Counted from the first letter of the stretch, positions 9,051-19,442 are shown. The stretch is 58,071 nt of DNA from Bacteroidales bacterium (GCA_018399335.1 JAGYNM010000002.1:1-58071), one strand, 5' to 3'. The notes: generated by a model not told the origin, from the sequence alone. Numbers and translations are program-made.

Positions 9051-9470
9051 ATGAACGGAAATCTCACATTTACTATGGTTAAACCAGCAGCTGTGGCAGA
9101 TGGACATACAGCTGCGATTCTGGCAAAAATTACTGAAGGCGGATTCAACATTAAGGCGCTTAAAATGACACGTTTAAGCAAGGAACAAGCCGAACAGTTT
9201 TACGCAATTCATAGTGAAAGGCCATTCTTTAACAGCCTTGTAGCTTCTATGACATCAGGTCCTATTGTTGCTGCGCTCTTGGAAAAAGAAAATGCTGTAG
9301 AAGGCTTTAGAAACTATATTGGCGCCACAAACCCTGCAGATGCTGCAAACGGAACTATTCGTAAGCTTTATGGCAAATCCATTGAAGACAATGCAGTACA
9401 CGGTTCAGATAGCGATGAAAACGCTCGCATTGAATCCGCTTACTTTTTTAGCGAATTTGAGCGGTTCTAG
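9051..9470 (+). CDS. ndk: Nucleoside diphosphate kinase
   Basis: 139 residues, the usual length. Transfers the gamma-phosphate from NTPs (mostly ATP) to NDPs through a phosphohistidine, balancing cytosolic nucleotide pools. The N-terminal [11 protein letters not shown], the Arg/Thr substrate residues and the signature [12 protein letters not shown] with active-site His 117 are present. The ATG at 9051 fits the family N-terminus and lies downstream of a TAnnTTTG element; an upstream TTG at 8997 is rejected. Its stop overlaps the stop of the convergent XRE gene by four bases. Confidence 0.97.
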   Translation: MNGNLTFTMVKPAAVADGHTAAILAKITEGGFNIKALKMTRLSKEQAEQFYAIHSERPFFNSLVASMTSGPIVAALLEKENAVEGFRNYIGATNPADAANGTIRKLYGKSIEDNAVHGSDSDENARIESAYFFSEFERF

Positions 9471-9931
9471 TCTGATTTTGTCGGATTGAGTTGATCAAAA
9501 GTGTTATCTGAATAAACCAGGACAATCTTCACAATTTCTTTCTGTGAACTATTATTTACAACTTCCTCAGTTACTGGGGAAGTTTTTTTGTTTACAGGTA
9601 TTTTATTTTCAACACTTTGGTTGTCTATTTCTGATGATCTGGACGCAACCTCTTCCGTTTTTGTTTGAGAAGAATCTGTATCAAAAAGCAACTGCTCACT
9701 TCGCTCTGTTGATTTTGTCGTGCCTGTAATGGGTCCCTTCCCCAGGATAATCCAATCAAGGTTAAACTCTGGAAAAGTCTCTTTTAACTTCAAAACAAAG
9801 TCCAGACTAGGCTTATTTCGTCCCGAAAGGAGATGAGAAATACCAGAACGCTGCACTTCTAACTGATCAGCAAATTGTGCTGCAGTCAGATTTTTCGAAC
9901 GCATAATATGTGCAATTCTATCTTTTACCAT
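9467..9931 (-). CDS. XRE-family helix-turn-helix transcriptional regulator
   Basis: 154 residues. A Cro/C1-type HTH spans about residues 4-58 ([28 protein letters not shown]), followed by a Ser/Thr/Glu-rich linker and a short conserved tail ([16 protein letters not shown]). This layout is common among chromosomal XRE proteins of Bacteroidota, whose targets are mostly unknown. It is convergent with ndk (stop codons overlap) and divergent from a histidine kinase gene across 544 bases holding repeated TGTWACA heptamers. One heptamer touches its probable promoter, which suggests autoregulation (inference). Confidence 0.85.
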   Translation of the reverse strand: MVKDRIAHIMRSKNLTAAQFADQLEVQRSGISHLLSGRNKPSLDFVLKLKETFPEFNLDWIILGKGPITGTTKSTERSEQLLFDTDSSQTKTEEVASRSSEIDNQSVENKIPVNKKTSPVTEEVVNNSSQKEIVKIVLVYSDNTFDQLNPTKSD

Positions 9932-10475
9932 CTGCTCGTCAAATATTCAATTAAACCATCGATTAGAATCTTGTTACAAATGTACAACAATAATTTACAA
10001 AGTTAACTTATGATAATTTACTTGTGTAACATATTGTAGTGTTACACTTGTAACTATTAACCGTTTGCTAAATGAACTGAACTATAGCTTTAGATAGTAT
10101 TCATATTAAACTGTATATCATGTTTATAGTAATGTATAATAAATTACTCAAATTAATTGAAAGGCCCTATCAATTATTCAATTAATAGTTTATATAAAGA
10201 ATTTTATATATCTGATATACAACATTATATAATACTTTTATAAATTTTATTCAAATATTTAGCAATGTAACTTTTGTTAGGACTTTTATCAATCAAACTA
10301 CAATTGTTAATTATGTTTATAAGTTATTGATTAACTGATATTTCAATCATTACCCTGAATTACAAATGTTACACATGTTATATTGATTACATTTGTAACA
10401 TTTTACTTCTTATCATAATTTTATTAGTAGAATTTCCTAAAAATTATGCGCATTAAAAAAAACGTGTATTTTTGA
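9932..10475. promoter_or_regulatory. AT-rich divergent regulatory region with TGTWACA repeats
   Basis: 544 bases without a gene. The heptamer TGTTACA or its complement TGTAACA occurs exactly at 9972-9978, 10025-10031, 10040-10046, 10367-10373 and 10394-10400; near matches lie at 10049 and 10266. Two are arranged as a perfect inverted repeat, GTGTAACA-N8-TGTTACAC, at 10024-10047. TTACAAATGT (10360-10369) faces ACATTTGTAA (10389-10398), and TTACAAATGT recurs at 9974-9983. CAAATGTA at 9977-9984 reads TACATTTG toward the XRE gene, a good promoter -7 element overlapped by a heptamer. The arrangement suggests operator sites. Confidence 0.55.
10467..10474 (+). promoter_or_regulatory. Promoter -7 element TATTTTTG of the TPR kinase operon
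   Basis: Exact TAnnTTTG match. It lies just before an upstream in-frame TTG (10476), so the true start of the kinase must be further downstream (ATG 10494 or 10500). Confidence 0.5.
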
Positions 10476-10499
10476 TTGATCAACCTTCAACAAATGCCA

Positions 10500-12314
10500 A
10501 TGAAATATCTACTATTGTCTTTGCTCCTTTTTAAGCTAAGCTTCCTATCGCTCATGGCTCAGCCAGTGGATATGAAGTTGCTTGAAATTCCAAATCCTGA
10601 TAGTGCCCAGATTGCAGAGATGATTAATGAAACCCAACGTATTTATAGAAACGAACCTGAAAGAGCCCTTCAACTTGTAGATAAAGCCCTTAGCCATGCC
10701 AGCGCTGATAATTTAGAAATGCTTCAGTCAAGAGCTTATAGTTTGAAAGGTGTTGTGTTGAAAAACAAAGGCATGTTTCCTGAAGCTATTGAATCTCATC
10801 TTAATTCGCTTAGGATCAATGAAAAGCTAGATGTAAAAAATGCCATGGCCACAAATTACAATGATATTGGCATCATTTACAAAACAATGGGGGAATATGA
10901 TGAAGCATTAGACAGCTACCTGAAAGCTAATGCAATATGCGAAGAATTAAATCTGGTTCGTGGCAGAATTATGACGCTAAACAATATTGGAACCATTTAC
11001 GAAGCCAAAAATGAATTTGATAATGCTGTGTTATATTACAATCGCGCGTTTAAAGATGCTGTGAAAGAAGGCATTGAGGATGCTCAGGCTATTGTACTCA
11101 ATAACCTTGGAGAAATATATGCACAGCATGGCAAAAGAGATATTGCACAAGATTATTTCCGCAGAACGCTTGCCTTGGATAAAAAAACAGGTGATGAGAT
11201 CGGATCGATTTATTCTATGCTCAATATCGCCGGAACTTATATTGGCTCTAAAAAGTTTGACAGCGCTGCATATTTCTATAAAGAAGCTGAAGCAAAAGCA
11301 CTTGATTTCGGTGCAACTCAACTGCTCACCTTTATTTATGGCGGAATGACTGAGCTTTATAAGGAAAAAGGAGACTTTAAAAATGCCTTCGAAATTAGTT
11401 TGAAGTTACAAAAAGTTAATGACTCCCTTTATAATGAAACGCGCATGCAGCAACTTTCTGAAGCTGAAACAAGGTATGAAGCCGAAAAGAAAGACCAGGA
11501 AATTGCGTTGCTTCGGCAGGAACAACTACTTAAGGAACTTTCCATACAACAGCATCAAGCTGAACGTATTGCATTGATAAGCCTGATTGTCCTCGGCGCA
11601 ATGATTATCTGGTATTTGTTCAAAAGAAATAAAGTAAGACAGAACGAACTATTTAACAAACAACTACTTAAACAAAAAGAACTCCATTTAAAAACCATTG
11701 TAGAAACACAGGAATCTGAGCAAAAGCGAATTGCAAAAGACCTGCATGATGGTATTGGTCAAACCCTCTCCGGTATTAGACTTGCAATGGAAAATATTAG
11801 CTTGAAACTTGTTGAAAAAAATCTGGAAGAAGGAGCAAAAGTTAGTGAACTTACAAATACGCTTGACCAGGCTTGCCAGGAAGTGAGAAGTATCTCACAC
11901 CAAATGATGCCACGGATATTGCAGGAAAGTGGGCTCATTCCGGCCATTAATGATATGTTGGAGAAATCTTTCAGGCATTCACAAATATCTTATAGTTTTG
12001 AGCACTTTGGAATCACAAAACGATTCGCCGAGAATGTCGAAATAAGCCTTTATCGAATTTCCCAAGAATTAATCAACAATATCATTAAGCATTCAGGAGC
12101 CTCGGACGTTCAGGTGCAGTTGTTGCAAAACAAAAAACAATTAGTTTTACTGGTTGAAGATAATGGCAGCGGCTTTCAGTTCGAAAAACTTAAGGCTGAA
12201 GGAATTGGGTTAATGAATATCACGTCACGTGTAGAAACAGTGCATGGCGAATTTAATCTGGAGCCAAGTCCTGCCTCCGGAACGCTAGCCACAATCAGAA
12301 TTCCTCTAAACTAA
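10500..12314 (+). CDS. TPR-containing sensor histidine kinase (HisKA_3 type)
   Basis: 604 residues from the ATG at 10500; ATG 10494 is equally possible and adds two residues. A signal peptide ends near LSLMAQ. About five to six tetratricopeptide repeats fill residues ~50-330 (for example NDIGIIYKTMGEYDEALDSYLKA). A coiled coil follows, then one membrane segment (ALISLIVLGAMIIWYLF) and a NarX/DegS-type dimerisation domain with RIAKDLHDGIGQ (His about 416). The HATPase has ELINNIIKHS, VEDNGSGF and GIGLMNI. By family, the periplasmic TPRs sense a ligand or protein and the kinase phosphorylates a LuxR-type regulator, which is encoded 23 bases downstream. Confidence 0.92.
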   Translation: MKYLLLSLLLFKLSFLSLMAQPVDMKLLEIPNPDSAQIAEMINETQRIYRNEPERALQLVDKALSHASADNLEMLQSRAYSLKGVVLKNKGMFPEAIESHLNSLRINEKLDVKNAMATNYNDIGIIYKTMGEYDEALDSYLKANAICEELNLVRGRIMTLNNIGTIYEAKNEFDNAVLYYNRAFKDAVKEGIEDAQAIVLNNLGEIYAQHGKRDIAQDYFRRTLALDKKTGDEIGSIYSMLNIAGTYIGSKKFDSAAYFYKEAEAKALDFGATQLLTFIYGGMTELYKEKGDFKNAFEISLKLQKVNDSLYNETRMQQLSEAETRYEAEKKDQEIALLRQEQLLKELSIQQHQAERIALISLIVLGAMIIWYLFKRNKVRQNELFNKQLLKQKELHLKTIVETQESEQKRIAKDLHDGIGQTLSGIRLAMENISLKLVEKNLEEGAKVSELTNTLDQACQEVRSISHQMMPRILQESGLIPAINDMLEKSFRHSQISYSFEHFGITKRFAENVEISLYRISQELINNIIKHSGASDVQVQLLQNKKQLVLLVEDNGSGFQFEKLKAEGIGLMNITSRVETVHGEFNLEPSPASGTLATIRIPLN

Positions 12315-12337
12315 CTAAAGCTTAGCTATTTACCAAT

Positions 12338-12988
12338 ATGGATAAAATAAAAGTAATTATTACCGATGATCATCAGATGGTGTCGGAAGGCCTCAAATCA
12401 TTGGTTGAGCTTGATAAAACGATAGAAGTGATTCAATTGGCTAAAAATGGCAGAGAATTACTGCACTTTCTTGAGTTTCTTGAACCCGATCTGATTTTGA
12501 TGGATATCGACATGCCCATCATGAATGGTCTTGAAGCCATGCAACACATTCATAAAAAATACCCAAATTTGAAAGTGATCATCGTAAGTATGCACGAAGA
12601 AAAAGGCTTGGTAAAGAAACTGACTGATGCTGGCGCTAAGGGATTTTTATTCAAAAATTCAGACAAAGATGAACTCATCTGGGCAATCAAAACAGTTCAT
12701 CAGGGAGGTAATTATTTCACCAGTAAACTTACCCTTAACCTAATAAATCCCGACAAATCGCTCAGTCAGAGTGAACTCATTGATTCCAAAAAAGCCTTAC
12801 TCACCGAGCGTGAAATTGAAATCCTAAAACTGATTGCTGAAGGCTTATCTAACAAAGAAATTGGAGATCAGCTTTTTATCAGTCATCGTACTGTAGATAC
12901 ACACAGGACCAATCTGATGAAAAAGCTGGAGGTAAACAATATCGCCGGATTAATCAGATATGCCATAAAGCAAGGCTTTGTAAACTGA
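12338..12988 (+). CDS. NarL/LuxR-family response regulator
   Basis: 216 residues. Receiver domain at residues 1-120 with IITDDHQMV, phospho-acceptor Asp 56 in LILMDIDMPIMNG, IVSMHEE and KGFLFKN. LuxR-type HTH at ~148-212 with LTEREIEILKLIAEGLSNKEIGDQL and HRTVDTHRTNLMKKL. It forms a classical two-component pair with the TPR kinase just upstream and probably shares its transcript. Which promoters it controls is unknown; the repeated motifs upstream of the kinase are candidates as well as those near the XRE gene. Confidence 0.94.
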   Translation: MDKIKVIITDDHQMVSEGLKSLVELDKTIEVIQLAKNGRELLHFLEFLEPDLILMDIDMPIMNGLEAMQHIHKKYPNLKVIIVSMHEEKGLVKKLTDAGAKGFLFKNSDKDELIWAIKTVHQGGNYFTSKLTLNLINPDKSLSQSELIDSKKALLTEREIEILKLIAEGLSNKEIGDQLFISHRTVDTHRTNLMKKLEVNNIAGLIRYAIKQGFVN

Positions 12989-13141
12989 AAAATCAACCAA
13001 TCTTGCGTTGATTACCCTAGAAAAATAGTACGTTTTACCTAGTTTACTAAGCTTCTGAAGAGGCTATCTTTGCTCATGCTATGCAGATTATGTTCCACCT
13101 TTATAGGCTAAAAACACAAATCAGCTTAAAGCGTAACTCTC

Positions 13142-13213
13142 AAAAAAAAACTTCCCAAATGATCAGCTTGTTTGAAGGCTTTGAGGTTTTCAAGCTGTTC
13201 GGGAAGTTTTTTT
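13142..13213. terminator. Long bidirectional terminator hairpin
   Basis: An A run plus CTTCCC pairs with GGGAAG plus a T run. A nested CAGCTTG/CAAGCTG pair extends the structure into a long hairpin. It separates the response regulator operon from the convergent S8 peptidase gene that ends at 13215. Confidence 0.75.
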
Positions 13214-13214
13214 A

Positions 13215-14357
13215 CTAATTCTTAATTATCTTAATCGATTGGTAATCAGATTTTGAGCTAACATTTAAGACATAAAAACCCGGATCAAGTTGCGTTAGTA
13301 TAGCAGAAAGCCTGTTGATATTATTTCTGTTGAGCTCAGTAGAAGCAATTTTACGACCTGCAAGGTCAAATACTTCAGCTTGTAAAACAGTATCCATCAA
13401 CAATTTAATATTTACTGCGTCTGTAAATGGATTAGGACTCAATTTCAGGAATTGTGTTCCGTTCGACAATTTAGAGCTCAAATTAGTTAGCACAGAATTG
13501 GCTAATTCGTAATCCGGAATACCATATCCATAATATTCGTCCGGAGCAAACACATTATCGCCACTTTGTTTGATCGCCTCTTTTATTTCAAGATTAGTAT
13601 AGGTAGGGTTCGCCTGCCATAAACAAGTCGACATTCCCGCAATAACGGGTGAAGAGAAGGATGTCCCACTGCTCGTCCCAAAACTACTGGTACCTGAAGC
13701 AACAGCCGTTCCCTGACCCATGGCCATTATATCTGGTTTAATACGACCATCATAGGTTGGTCCAACCGAACTGAATGAAGCACGATTTCCGCTTCCATCA
13801 ACAGCACCGATTGAAAACACATCGAAACCATCAGCTGGAGCGCCAATATAAGGAAACGTCCATGAAGAGCCGGAATTACCAGCACTATTCACTACTAAAA
13901 TTCCTTTACTTGCAGCAATATCAGCTCCAATTGTCACAACATTTGTGCTGCCATCCATATCTTCATAGCTGTGATCCCATTGTGGTAAATCAAAATCGAT
14001 ATAGCCCAAAGAAGAGTTAATCACATCAACACCCACACTATCAGCGTATTCTGCAGCTGAAACCCAGTTATATTCCTCTATTACATTTTCACTGTACACA
14101 TATTCCGTACGCAACAACCAAAATGAAGCTTTTGGCGCTGTTCCGATCATTTGCCCGGGTACATTTGCTCCAATGGTACTCAGTACAGCTGTACCATGAG
14201 AACTTTCATTAAACACGCTACCTCCGGGATGTACAAAATCTTTTGTCCCTAAAATCTGATCATTTTGCCAAAGACTGTCAAATGCCGGGTGAACATCAAC
14301 ATATTCAAATCCTCCATCTAAAATGGCAATTACCATACCCCGGCCACGATAACCCAT
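13215..14357 (-). CDS. S8 subtilisin-family serine peptidase with T9SS sorting domain (main intact frame)
   Basis: 380 residues holding the whole catalytic domain: Asp in VIAILDGG, His in SSHGTAV, oxyanion Asn in VVNSAGNSG and Ser in GTSFSSPVIAG. The tail matches a type A T9SS sorting domain (LSPNPFTDAV, FDLAGRKI, LDPGFYVLNVSS). The enzyme should be secreted or surface-attached and degrade proteins. The frame stays open upstream to about 14525 and then breaks; the propeptide and signal peptide continue in other frames up to 14869. The gene is therefore full length apart from small indels. Confidence 0.88.
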   Translation of the reverse strand: MGYRGRGMVIAILDGGFEYVDVHPAFDSLWQNDQILGTKDFVHPGGSVFNESSHGTAVLSTIGANVPGQMIGTAPKASFWLLRTEYVYSENVIEEYNWVSAAEYADSVGVDVINSSLGYIDFDLPQWDHSYEDMDGSTNVVTIGADIAASKGILVVNSAGNSGSSWTFPYIGAPADGFDVFSIGAVDGSGNRASFSSVGPTYDGRIKPDIMAMGQGTAVASGTSSFGTSSGTSFSSPVIAGMSTCLWQANPTYTNLEIKEAIKQSGDNVFAPDEYYGYGIPDYELANSVLTNLSSKLSNGTQFLKLSPNPFTDAVNIKLLMDTVLQAEVFDLAGRKIASTELNRNNINRLSAILTQLDPGFYVLNVSSKSDYQSIKIIKN

Positions 14358-14869
14358 TTCGTGCAGCGGAATACCGTTTATTTGATTTATTTGCGTAAAA
14401 GCTGATCCATAGTTAAATACACTTGTGCTTTTGTTACTTGCATCCCAAGGTTGAACAGTAATATCATACTTTTCATTTTCGAAAAACGACTTTTTGCTGT
14501 TACTTTCTATACTACCTACGGGGTTTCAGCAACATAAGGCAATGCTGCAATCGCATCAAGCACATCAGCATCAGTAGTTTGAATACTCACACCATTTATC
14601 CACTTGGAAACATAAAGCAAATTAGCCCCTGTATTGCCTACACCTTCTATATATTCAGGATTTACAGGCAAATCATTTTCTCAACAAAATCAATTCCCTC
14701 AACAAAGCAGATGCTGGATGGCAATGATCTGTTAAAACTCCCAGCGTGTCAAGTGAATAGGGCGTTCCATTTTATCAGTGAACTGAACCAATACTTTTCT
14801 GAGCTATTTGAGCATTCAATGAAGTTGAGATATAAAGACTTAAAATAAGAGTAAAAATAAATTTCTCAT
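14358..14869 (-). pseudogene. 5' part of the S8 peptidase gene, broken by indels
   Basis: Joining frames by eye gives a signal peptide from an ATG at 14869 (MRNLFLLLF, then SLYISTSLNAQ). After it comes a propeptide-like region (KYW, DKNGTPY, NPEYIEGVGNTGANLLY, KWINGVSIQTTDADVLDAIAALPYV) as in other Bacteroidota S8 peptidases. It joins the intact catalytic frame near 14520. At least three single-base indels lie in about 350 bases. Sequencing error is more likely than gene decay, because the downstream 1.3 kb is clean. Confidence 0.7.
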
Positions 14870-14895
14870 AATGATATATTTCGATTTATGGGCTA

Positions 14896-14903
14896 CAAAA
14901 ATA
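14896..14903 (-). promoter_or_regulatory. Promoter -7 element (TATTTTTG on minus strand) of the S8 peptidase gene
   Basis: CAAAAATA on the plus strand reads TATTTTTG toward the ATG at 14869, 26 bases away. Its presence supports placing the true start at 14869. Confidence 0.4.
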
Positions 14904-14913
14904 AGCGTTCTGT

Positions 14914-16790
14914 TTAATTACCAACAATATAGATTGTTCTTGCGCCGCGAGTCAGAATTAACTCATTTCCAAGCCACACTTCTGGCAATTTTTCTTTGCT
15001 TGCAAAGCTAACCATATAATGCTCATTGTTTTCCCGCCAAACCGCAGTTGATTCGCAAATCTGTTTGTTGTTTACCGTCGTCGTATAATATTGTTAAACA
15101 AACTGGTACAGGTAAACCACCGCGATTTTTCAACAACAACCTATTATCTTCAGTAACCTTTACTAGTGCCAAATCAGGATGAAAGTATTCATAAAAACCA
15201 CGGTTTGATAAACCAGCCAGATCGCCGGTGCCACTTCCATAGCTCTTGAAAAAAAAAAAAATCTAATGGCAACGGATGTTTCTCTTCCTGGCCCGCAACG
15301 GCGATAAAATGCAGGTCTTCTGAATTCTGCAGCACCCATGGCGTCCTGTAAAAATGCATACGCAAGTGCAGACGGCATAGGAAGCCAACCTTAAACTGCT
15401 GCAAATCAGTTGATAACAATTGATTAGGTGGATCATTGGCGGGATATTTCATATCCGGCAGTATTTTCATATCCGGCAAATCAGACGTTTTAAAATATCC
15501 GTGATCTTGAAATAAACTATCTACCATTACTTGTGGCCAAATACTTGCTCCATCCTTCATCCATCCAGGCATATTTCTTTTCATTTGTGCCCATATAAAA
15601 GGCATATAACTGTAACAATTTACGAAAAGTAAGCCTAAATGCTTGCGCAGGGTTGGTAGGATTCTCCATTATTAGCCATCATCGGAGATTCCATTCCGCC
15701 TCCCCTCCTTCCGTTTAAAAATGTAGTCATAAAAGGATAGGGAAATGATAAGCCGTCTGTAACGCGACATATAATCAATACTTTGTCGGAATATTGGGCT
15801 ACGGATGATCCTGAAATTACTGCTCGGGATAAACCGCGCTGATAAAACCGCTTGTTCCTGCTTCGAACCGACAAATAAGCTACCATCCCAGTTAAAACCT
15901 TTCGCCACTGCAAAACTAAAATCTGAACCCATGAGCTTTGAGTAATTGAACTCTGCGTTTTAGGTTGCCTTTAAAACATCATCTGCATGATAATCTGCTT
16001 GAGTGATGATGGCAATTACTTCATCAGAAGATGATGCTTGTTCAACTTCGCTTATTAACAGCTTCAGAAAAAATTGCTTCACGATTTTGATTTCACCTGC
16101 TGCCCAAACAATCCAGTTTTGGGGGACTTCAATGGTTACATTATAATTGTTTACATCGTTGTAAAACTCCACGCTTCCACCATAATTTATTCTATCCCGT
16201 GCCATCAACATCATCATAAACAGCAATTTGCGGATACCAGTAAGGGCAAAAAGGACGAATCGCTATATTTTCCCATCCTGATTGAACGAATCTCCGGAAT
16301 CTTAACCATCCAGTCAAGGCTTATCTTTATAGATTGTTTTGGCGCAAGTGGAAGATCAAGATTCATAAAAATTTTCTGTCTTGTTCATCTCATTTTTATC
16401 AGCTTCAACATATTTCATTCCCGTAATTTTGATCTCTTTTATTACCGTTCTTATGCAATCAGTCCATCAAATCCCAGTCGCGGAATTCCCACGAAAATGT
16501 CCTGATACAAATTAAATACCAGATAGTTAAGCGTGTCTGCACTCGTTAAAAATACTCCGCCTCAACAATGCCGCTAACTGTTGCTTTTATCCGGATTAAA
16601 AACTGCATTTTTATCTTATAATCAGTATGATTTTGCCAATAATTTTTCCCTGGCACTCCATGAAGTGTTCGGGTTCCCTTATTGAGTGCCTTTGTAGGCT
16701 TTGAAGGTGCTGACAAGTGGCTGTCCCGATGTTAGTGCTTAATAAAAAGCACACAAAACTTCAGATTACTAATACCTTAAGCTGATTCAT
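14914..16790 (-). pseudogene. M1-family metallopeptidase-like gene, heavily frameshifted
   Basis: No frame exceeds ~140 residues, but the pieces read in order as an M1 aminopeptidase-like protein: a signal-like start at 16790, then GVPGKNYWQNHTDYKI, GIVEAEYF-SADTLNYLVFNLYQD, INYGGSVEFYNDVNNYNVTI-VPQNWIVWAAGE, GFNWDG, GGGMESPMM and, further on, the region where M1 enzymes read FYMGTNE-KYAWMDEGW. The end is GNELILTRGARTIYIVGN with a stop at 14914. The zinc-binding HExxH expected just after GGGMESPMM is not readable in this sequence, so activity cannot be judged. Many single-base indels suggest poor sequence quality. It lies head-to-tail behind the S8 peptidase gene. Confidence 0.7.
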
Positions 16791-16936
16791 TGATAAAATT
16801 TTAGGCTAAATGTAAAAAATATTGATCATGGTGTTGCAATAAACTGTTTTTGCATCAGAATCATACTGCACGCACAAAATTAATTACATCTCTTATAAAT
16901 GTGTTATTTTGCACTTGATAACAAATCTGGAGAGCC

Positions 16937-18298
16937 ATGTTACAAACCAATCCATTTACAGGCAAATCAATCAAGAATTATGAGGAACACTCTGATCAAG
17001 ATGTTGTATCAATCCTTGATTTTCAGGACCATGCTTATCATAAATGGAAGCTTACCGCACTTGAAGAACGTTCGCAATTAATCGCACAAATAGGAAAAAC
17101 TTTAATGGAAGAGCAGGAGTCGCTGGCTCAACTAATCACAGCCGAAATGGGAAAACCCATTACTGAGTCGCGCGCAGAAATTGCTAAATGCTCCTGGCTT
17201 TGTGAGTATTATGCCGAAAATGGCGCAGAAATGCTGGATAACATAACAGTGAAAACTGAAGCACGCTCCAGCTATGTAAGCTTTGAACCAATGGGAATTA
17301 TTTTCGCTATCATGCCATGGAATTTTCCTTTTTGGCAAGTGCTTAGATTTGCTGTCCCAACTATTTTAGCTGGAAATGTCGTTTTATTAAAACATGCTCC
17401 CAATGTAATCGGTACTTCCTTTAAGATTGAAGAGATGTTTCGGAAAGCTGGCTTTCCTGAACATATTTTCAGAAGTGTTTTAATCCAGGCAGACCGTTCT
17501 GAGATGATTATCAAACACAAATCTGTTCGTGGCGTTACAATTACCGGAAGCGGAAAAGCAGGGAGTGCAGTTGCTTCTTTAGCAGGAAAATACCTTAAAA
17601 AATGTGTTTTGGAATTGGGTGGTTCTGATCCTTTGATTGTCTTTGAAGATGCCGGATTAGCAAGCTGCTGTCAGGCCGCAACAAATTCCCGGATGATAAA
17701 CGCAGGACAGGTTTGTATTGCTGCAAAACGTTTTATCGTGCATGAGTCTCTTTTTCAAGCATTTGTCGATGAACAAAAAAAGGCCCTCGGCGCATTAATT
17801 CTTGGTGATCCTAAGCTTCCCGAAACGCAAATTGGACCAATGGCACGCCCGGATTTAGCCGAGCAGCTTCAGAAACAGATTGATGATTCAATATCAATGG
17901 GAGCTAAACTTATCTGCGGAGGCACTCCCTGGAAAGAAAACCCAGCTGTTTTTCAGCCAAGTTTAATGATTGATATCCAAAGTAATATGCCTGTTTACAA
18001 GGAAGAAACTTTTGGTCCGGTAGCGGTGGTGATACCTTTTAAAACCGAGGAAGAAGCCATTCAACTGGCTAATGATACACCATTTGGACTGGGAGCAAGC
18101 ATCTGGACCAATGATAACGAAAGAGCCCGGCGACTTGTTAAAGCTGTCGAGGCGGGTGCAGTTTTTGTGAACAGCATTACAAAATCCGACCCGCGTTTAC
18201 CTTTTGGCGGCACAAAAAATTCAGGCTTTGGGCGGGAGTTGTCTTTTTATGGCATCACAGAGTTTACTAACATCAAAACCAATTGGATACAAGCATGA
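16937..18298 (+). CDS. NAD(P)-dependent aldehyde dehydrogenase, succinate-semialdehyde type
   Basis: 453 residues, full length for this group. Oxidises an aldehyde to the carboxylate via a thiohemiacetal. The cofactor region shows [10 protein letters not shown] and [11 protein letters not shown]. The catalytic Glu is in LELGGSDP and the nucleophilic Cys in [22 protein letters not shown] and the terminal [13 protein letters not shown] are also present. The closest named relatives are succinate-semialdehyde dehydrogenases, but substrate choice cannot be read reliably. A near-consensus TAttTTG lies about 25 bases upstream. Its stop overlaps the trmD start (ATGA), so the two are translationally linked although functionally unrelated. 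Confidence 0.88.
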   Translation: MLQTNPFTGKSIKNYEEHSDQDVVSILDFQDHAYHKWKLTALEERSQLIAQIGKTLMEEQESLAQLITAEMGKPITESRAEIAKCSWLCEYYAENGAEMLDNITVKTEARSSYVSFEPMGIIFAIMPWNFPFWQVLRFAVPTILAGNVVLLKHAPNVIGTSFKIEEMFRKAGFPEHIFRSVLIQADRSEMIIKHKSVRGVTITGSGKAGSAVASLAGKYLKKCVLELGGSDPLIVFEDAGLASCCQAATNSRMINAGQVCIAAKRFIVHESLFQAFVDEQKKALGALILGDPKLPETQIGPMARPDLAEQLQKQIDDSISMGAKLICGGTPWKENPAVFQPSLMIDIQSNMPVYKEETFGPVAVVIPFKTEEEAIQLANDTPFGLGASIWTNDNERARRLVKAVEAGAVFVNSITKSDPRLPFGGTKNSGFGRELSFYGITEFTNIKTNWIQA

Positions 18299-18987
18299 GA
18301 ATAGATATCATTACCCTTTTCCCTGAAATGTTTGACGGCCCATTTACTACTTCCATTATTAAAAGAGCTGTGGACAAACAACTGGTTGAAATCGTACTGC
18401 ACAATCTTCGGGACTATAGTACCGACAAACACAGGAAAGTAGATGATTATGCTTTTTCGGGTGGCGCAGGAATGGTAATGATGATTGAGCCGGTAGATCG
18501 TTGTATTTCAGCGCTTAATAATCAGAGAAATTATGACGAAATTATTTATTTAAGCCCCGATGGCAAACGATTGGATCAGGGATTAAGTAATCAGCTTTCA
18601 CTCAAAAATAATCTGATTATGCTTTGCGGACATTATAAAGGTATCGACGAGCGTATTCGTGAACACCTTATTACAATGGAAATTTCAATTGGAGATTATG
18701 TTCTTTCGGGAGGTGAACTTGCTGCCGCTGTAGTTACTGACAGTATAGTAAGATTGCTTCCAGGTGTTCTAAGTGACGAAACCTCTGCTCTTTCTGACTC
18801 TTTTCAGCATGGATTGGTATCGCCACCAGTTTATACACGTCCCCGAATATATAAGGAATGGGAAGTTCCGGAAATTTTACTTTCAGGAAACGAATCAAAA
18901 ATCGAAGCCTGGAAATTGGAGCAAGCCCTTGCACGTACTGCAGAACGCAGACCCGAGTTAATCGAAAAACTTAAAAAAAATGAGTGA
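18295..18987 (+). CDS. trmD: tRNA (guanine-37-N1)-methyltransferase
   Basis: 230 residues from the ATG at 18295, which overlaps the preceding TGA. Uses SAM to methylate G37 next to the anticodon and so prevents +1 frameshifting. Trefoil-knot motifs are present: [25 protein letters not shown] and [32 protein letters not shown] contains the catalytic Asp region. rplS follows directly, as in many bacteria, although an extra promoter sits between them. Confidence 0.97.
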   Translation: MRIDIITLFPEMFDGPFTTSIIKRAVDKQLVEIVLHNLRDYSTDKHRKVDDYAFSGGAGMVMMIEPVDRCISALNNQRNYDEIIYLSPDGKRLDQGLSNQLSLKNNLIMLCGHYKGIDERIREHLITMEISIGDYVLSGGELAAAVVTDSIVRLLPGVLSDETSALSDSFQHGLVSPPVYTRPRIYKEWEVPEILLSGNESKIEAWKLEQALARTAERRPELIEKLKKNE

Positions 18988-19013
18988 TCTCTTTTTGGTT
19001 CTCAATTAATTTG

Positions 19014-19021
19014 TATATTTG
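19014..19021 (+). promoter_or_regulatory. Promoter -7 element TATATTTG of rplS
   Basis: Exact TAnnTTTG with a TTTG at 18994-18997 as possible -33 box (16-base spacer). It lies 44 bases before the rplS ATG and downstream of a TTTTTGG run. Confidence 0.5.
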
Positions 19022-19065
19022 CACTCATTTTTGAATTGAGCACACTTTATAATATCTATCACGAA

Positions 19066-19419
19066 ATGAGCAAGAACGCCTTAATCCAGTTTGTAGAAGA
19101 TCAGGTAGCAATTAAAGATTTTCCAGCATTTAGTGCTGGTGATACAATCACTGTTACCTATAAAATTATTGAAGGAACCAAAGAACGCCTCCAGAAATTT
19201 CAGGGTGTTGTTTTGCAACGGGTTGGAGAAGGCCCAAAAGCAACTTTTACAGTTCGAAAAATTTCAAATAATATTGGTGTTGAGCGTATTTTCCCTGTTG
19301 CTTCACCTTTTGTTCAGGAAATTGAAGTAAACAAAAAGGGTTCTGTGAGAAGAGCACGTATCTTCTACCTTCGCGCACTGCGTGGTAAAAAGGCACGTAT
19401 CAAAGAGGCACGTCGCTAA
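19066..19419 (+). CDS. rplS: 50S ribosomal protein L19
   Basis: 117 residues, the normal length, from the ATG at 19066 ([13 protein letters not shown]). An in-frame TTG at 19036 would add ten unusual residues. Located at the 30S-50S interface. Signature regions [26 protein letters not shown] and [20 protein letters not shown] are all intact. Follows trmD and ends at an intrinsic terminator. Confidence 0.97.
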   Translation: MSKNALIQFVEDQVAIKDFPAFSAGDTITVTYKIIEGTKERLQKFQGVVLQRVGEGPKATFTVRKISNNIGVERIFPVASPFVQEIEVNKKGSVRRARIFYLRALRGKKARIKEARR

Positions 19420-19442
19420 TCAATGTTTTGATAAGTTATTGG

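Noticed and set aside
9932-10475. Replication origin in the AT-rich intergenic region
   Set aside because: No DnaA-box-like TTATCCACA series, and no dnaA, gyrB or parAB genes nearby; the repeated heptamer differs.
16074-16505. 143-residue plus-strand frame
   Set aside because: It lies antisense to recognisable M1 peptidase text on the minus strand and has no family features.
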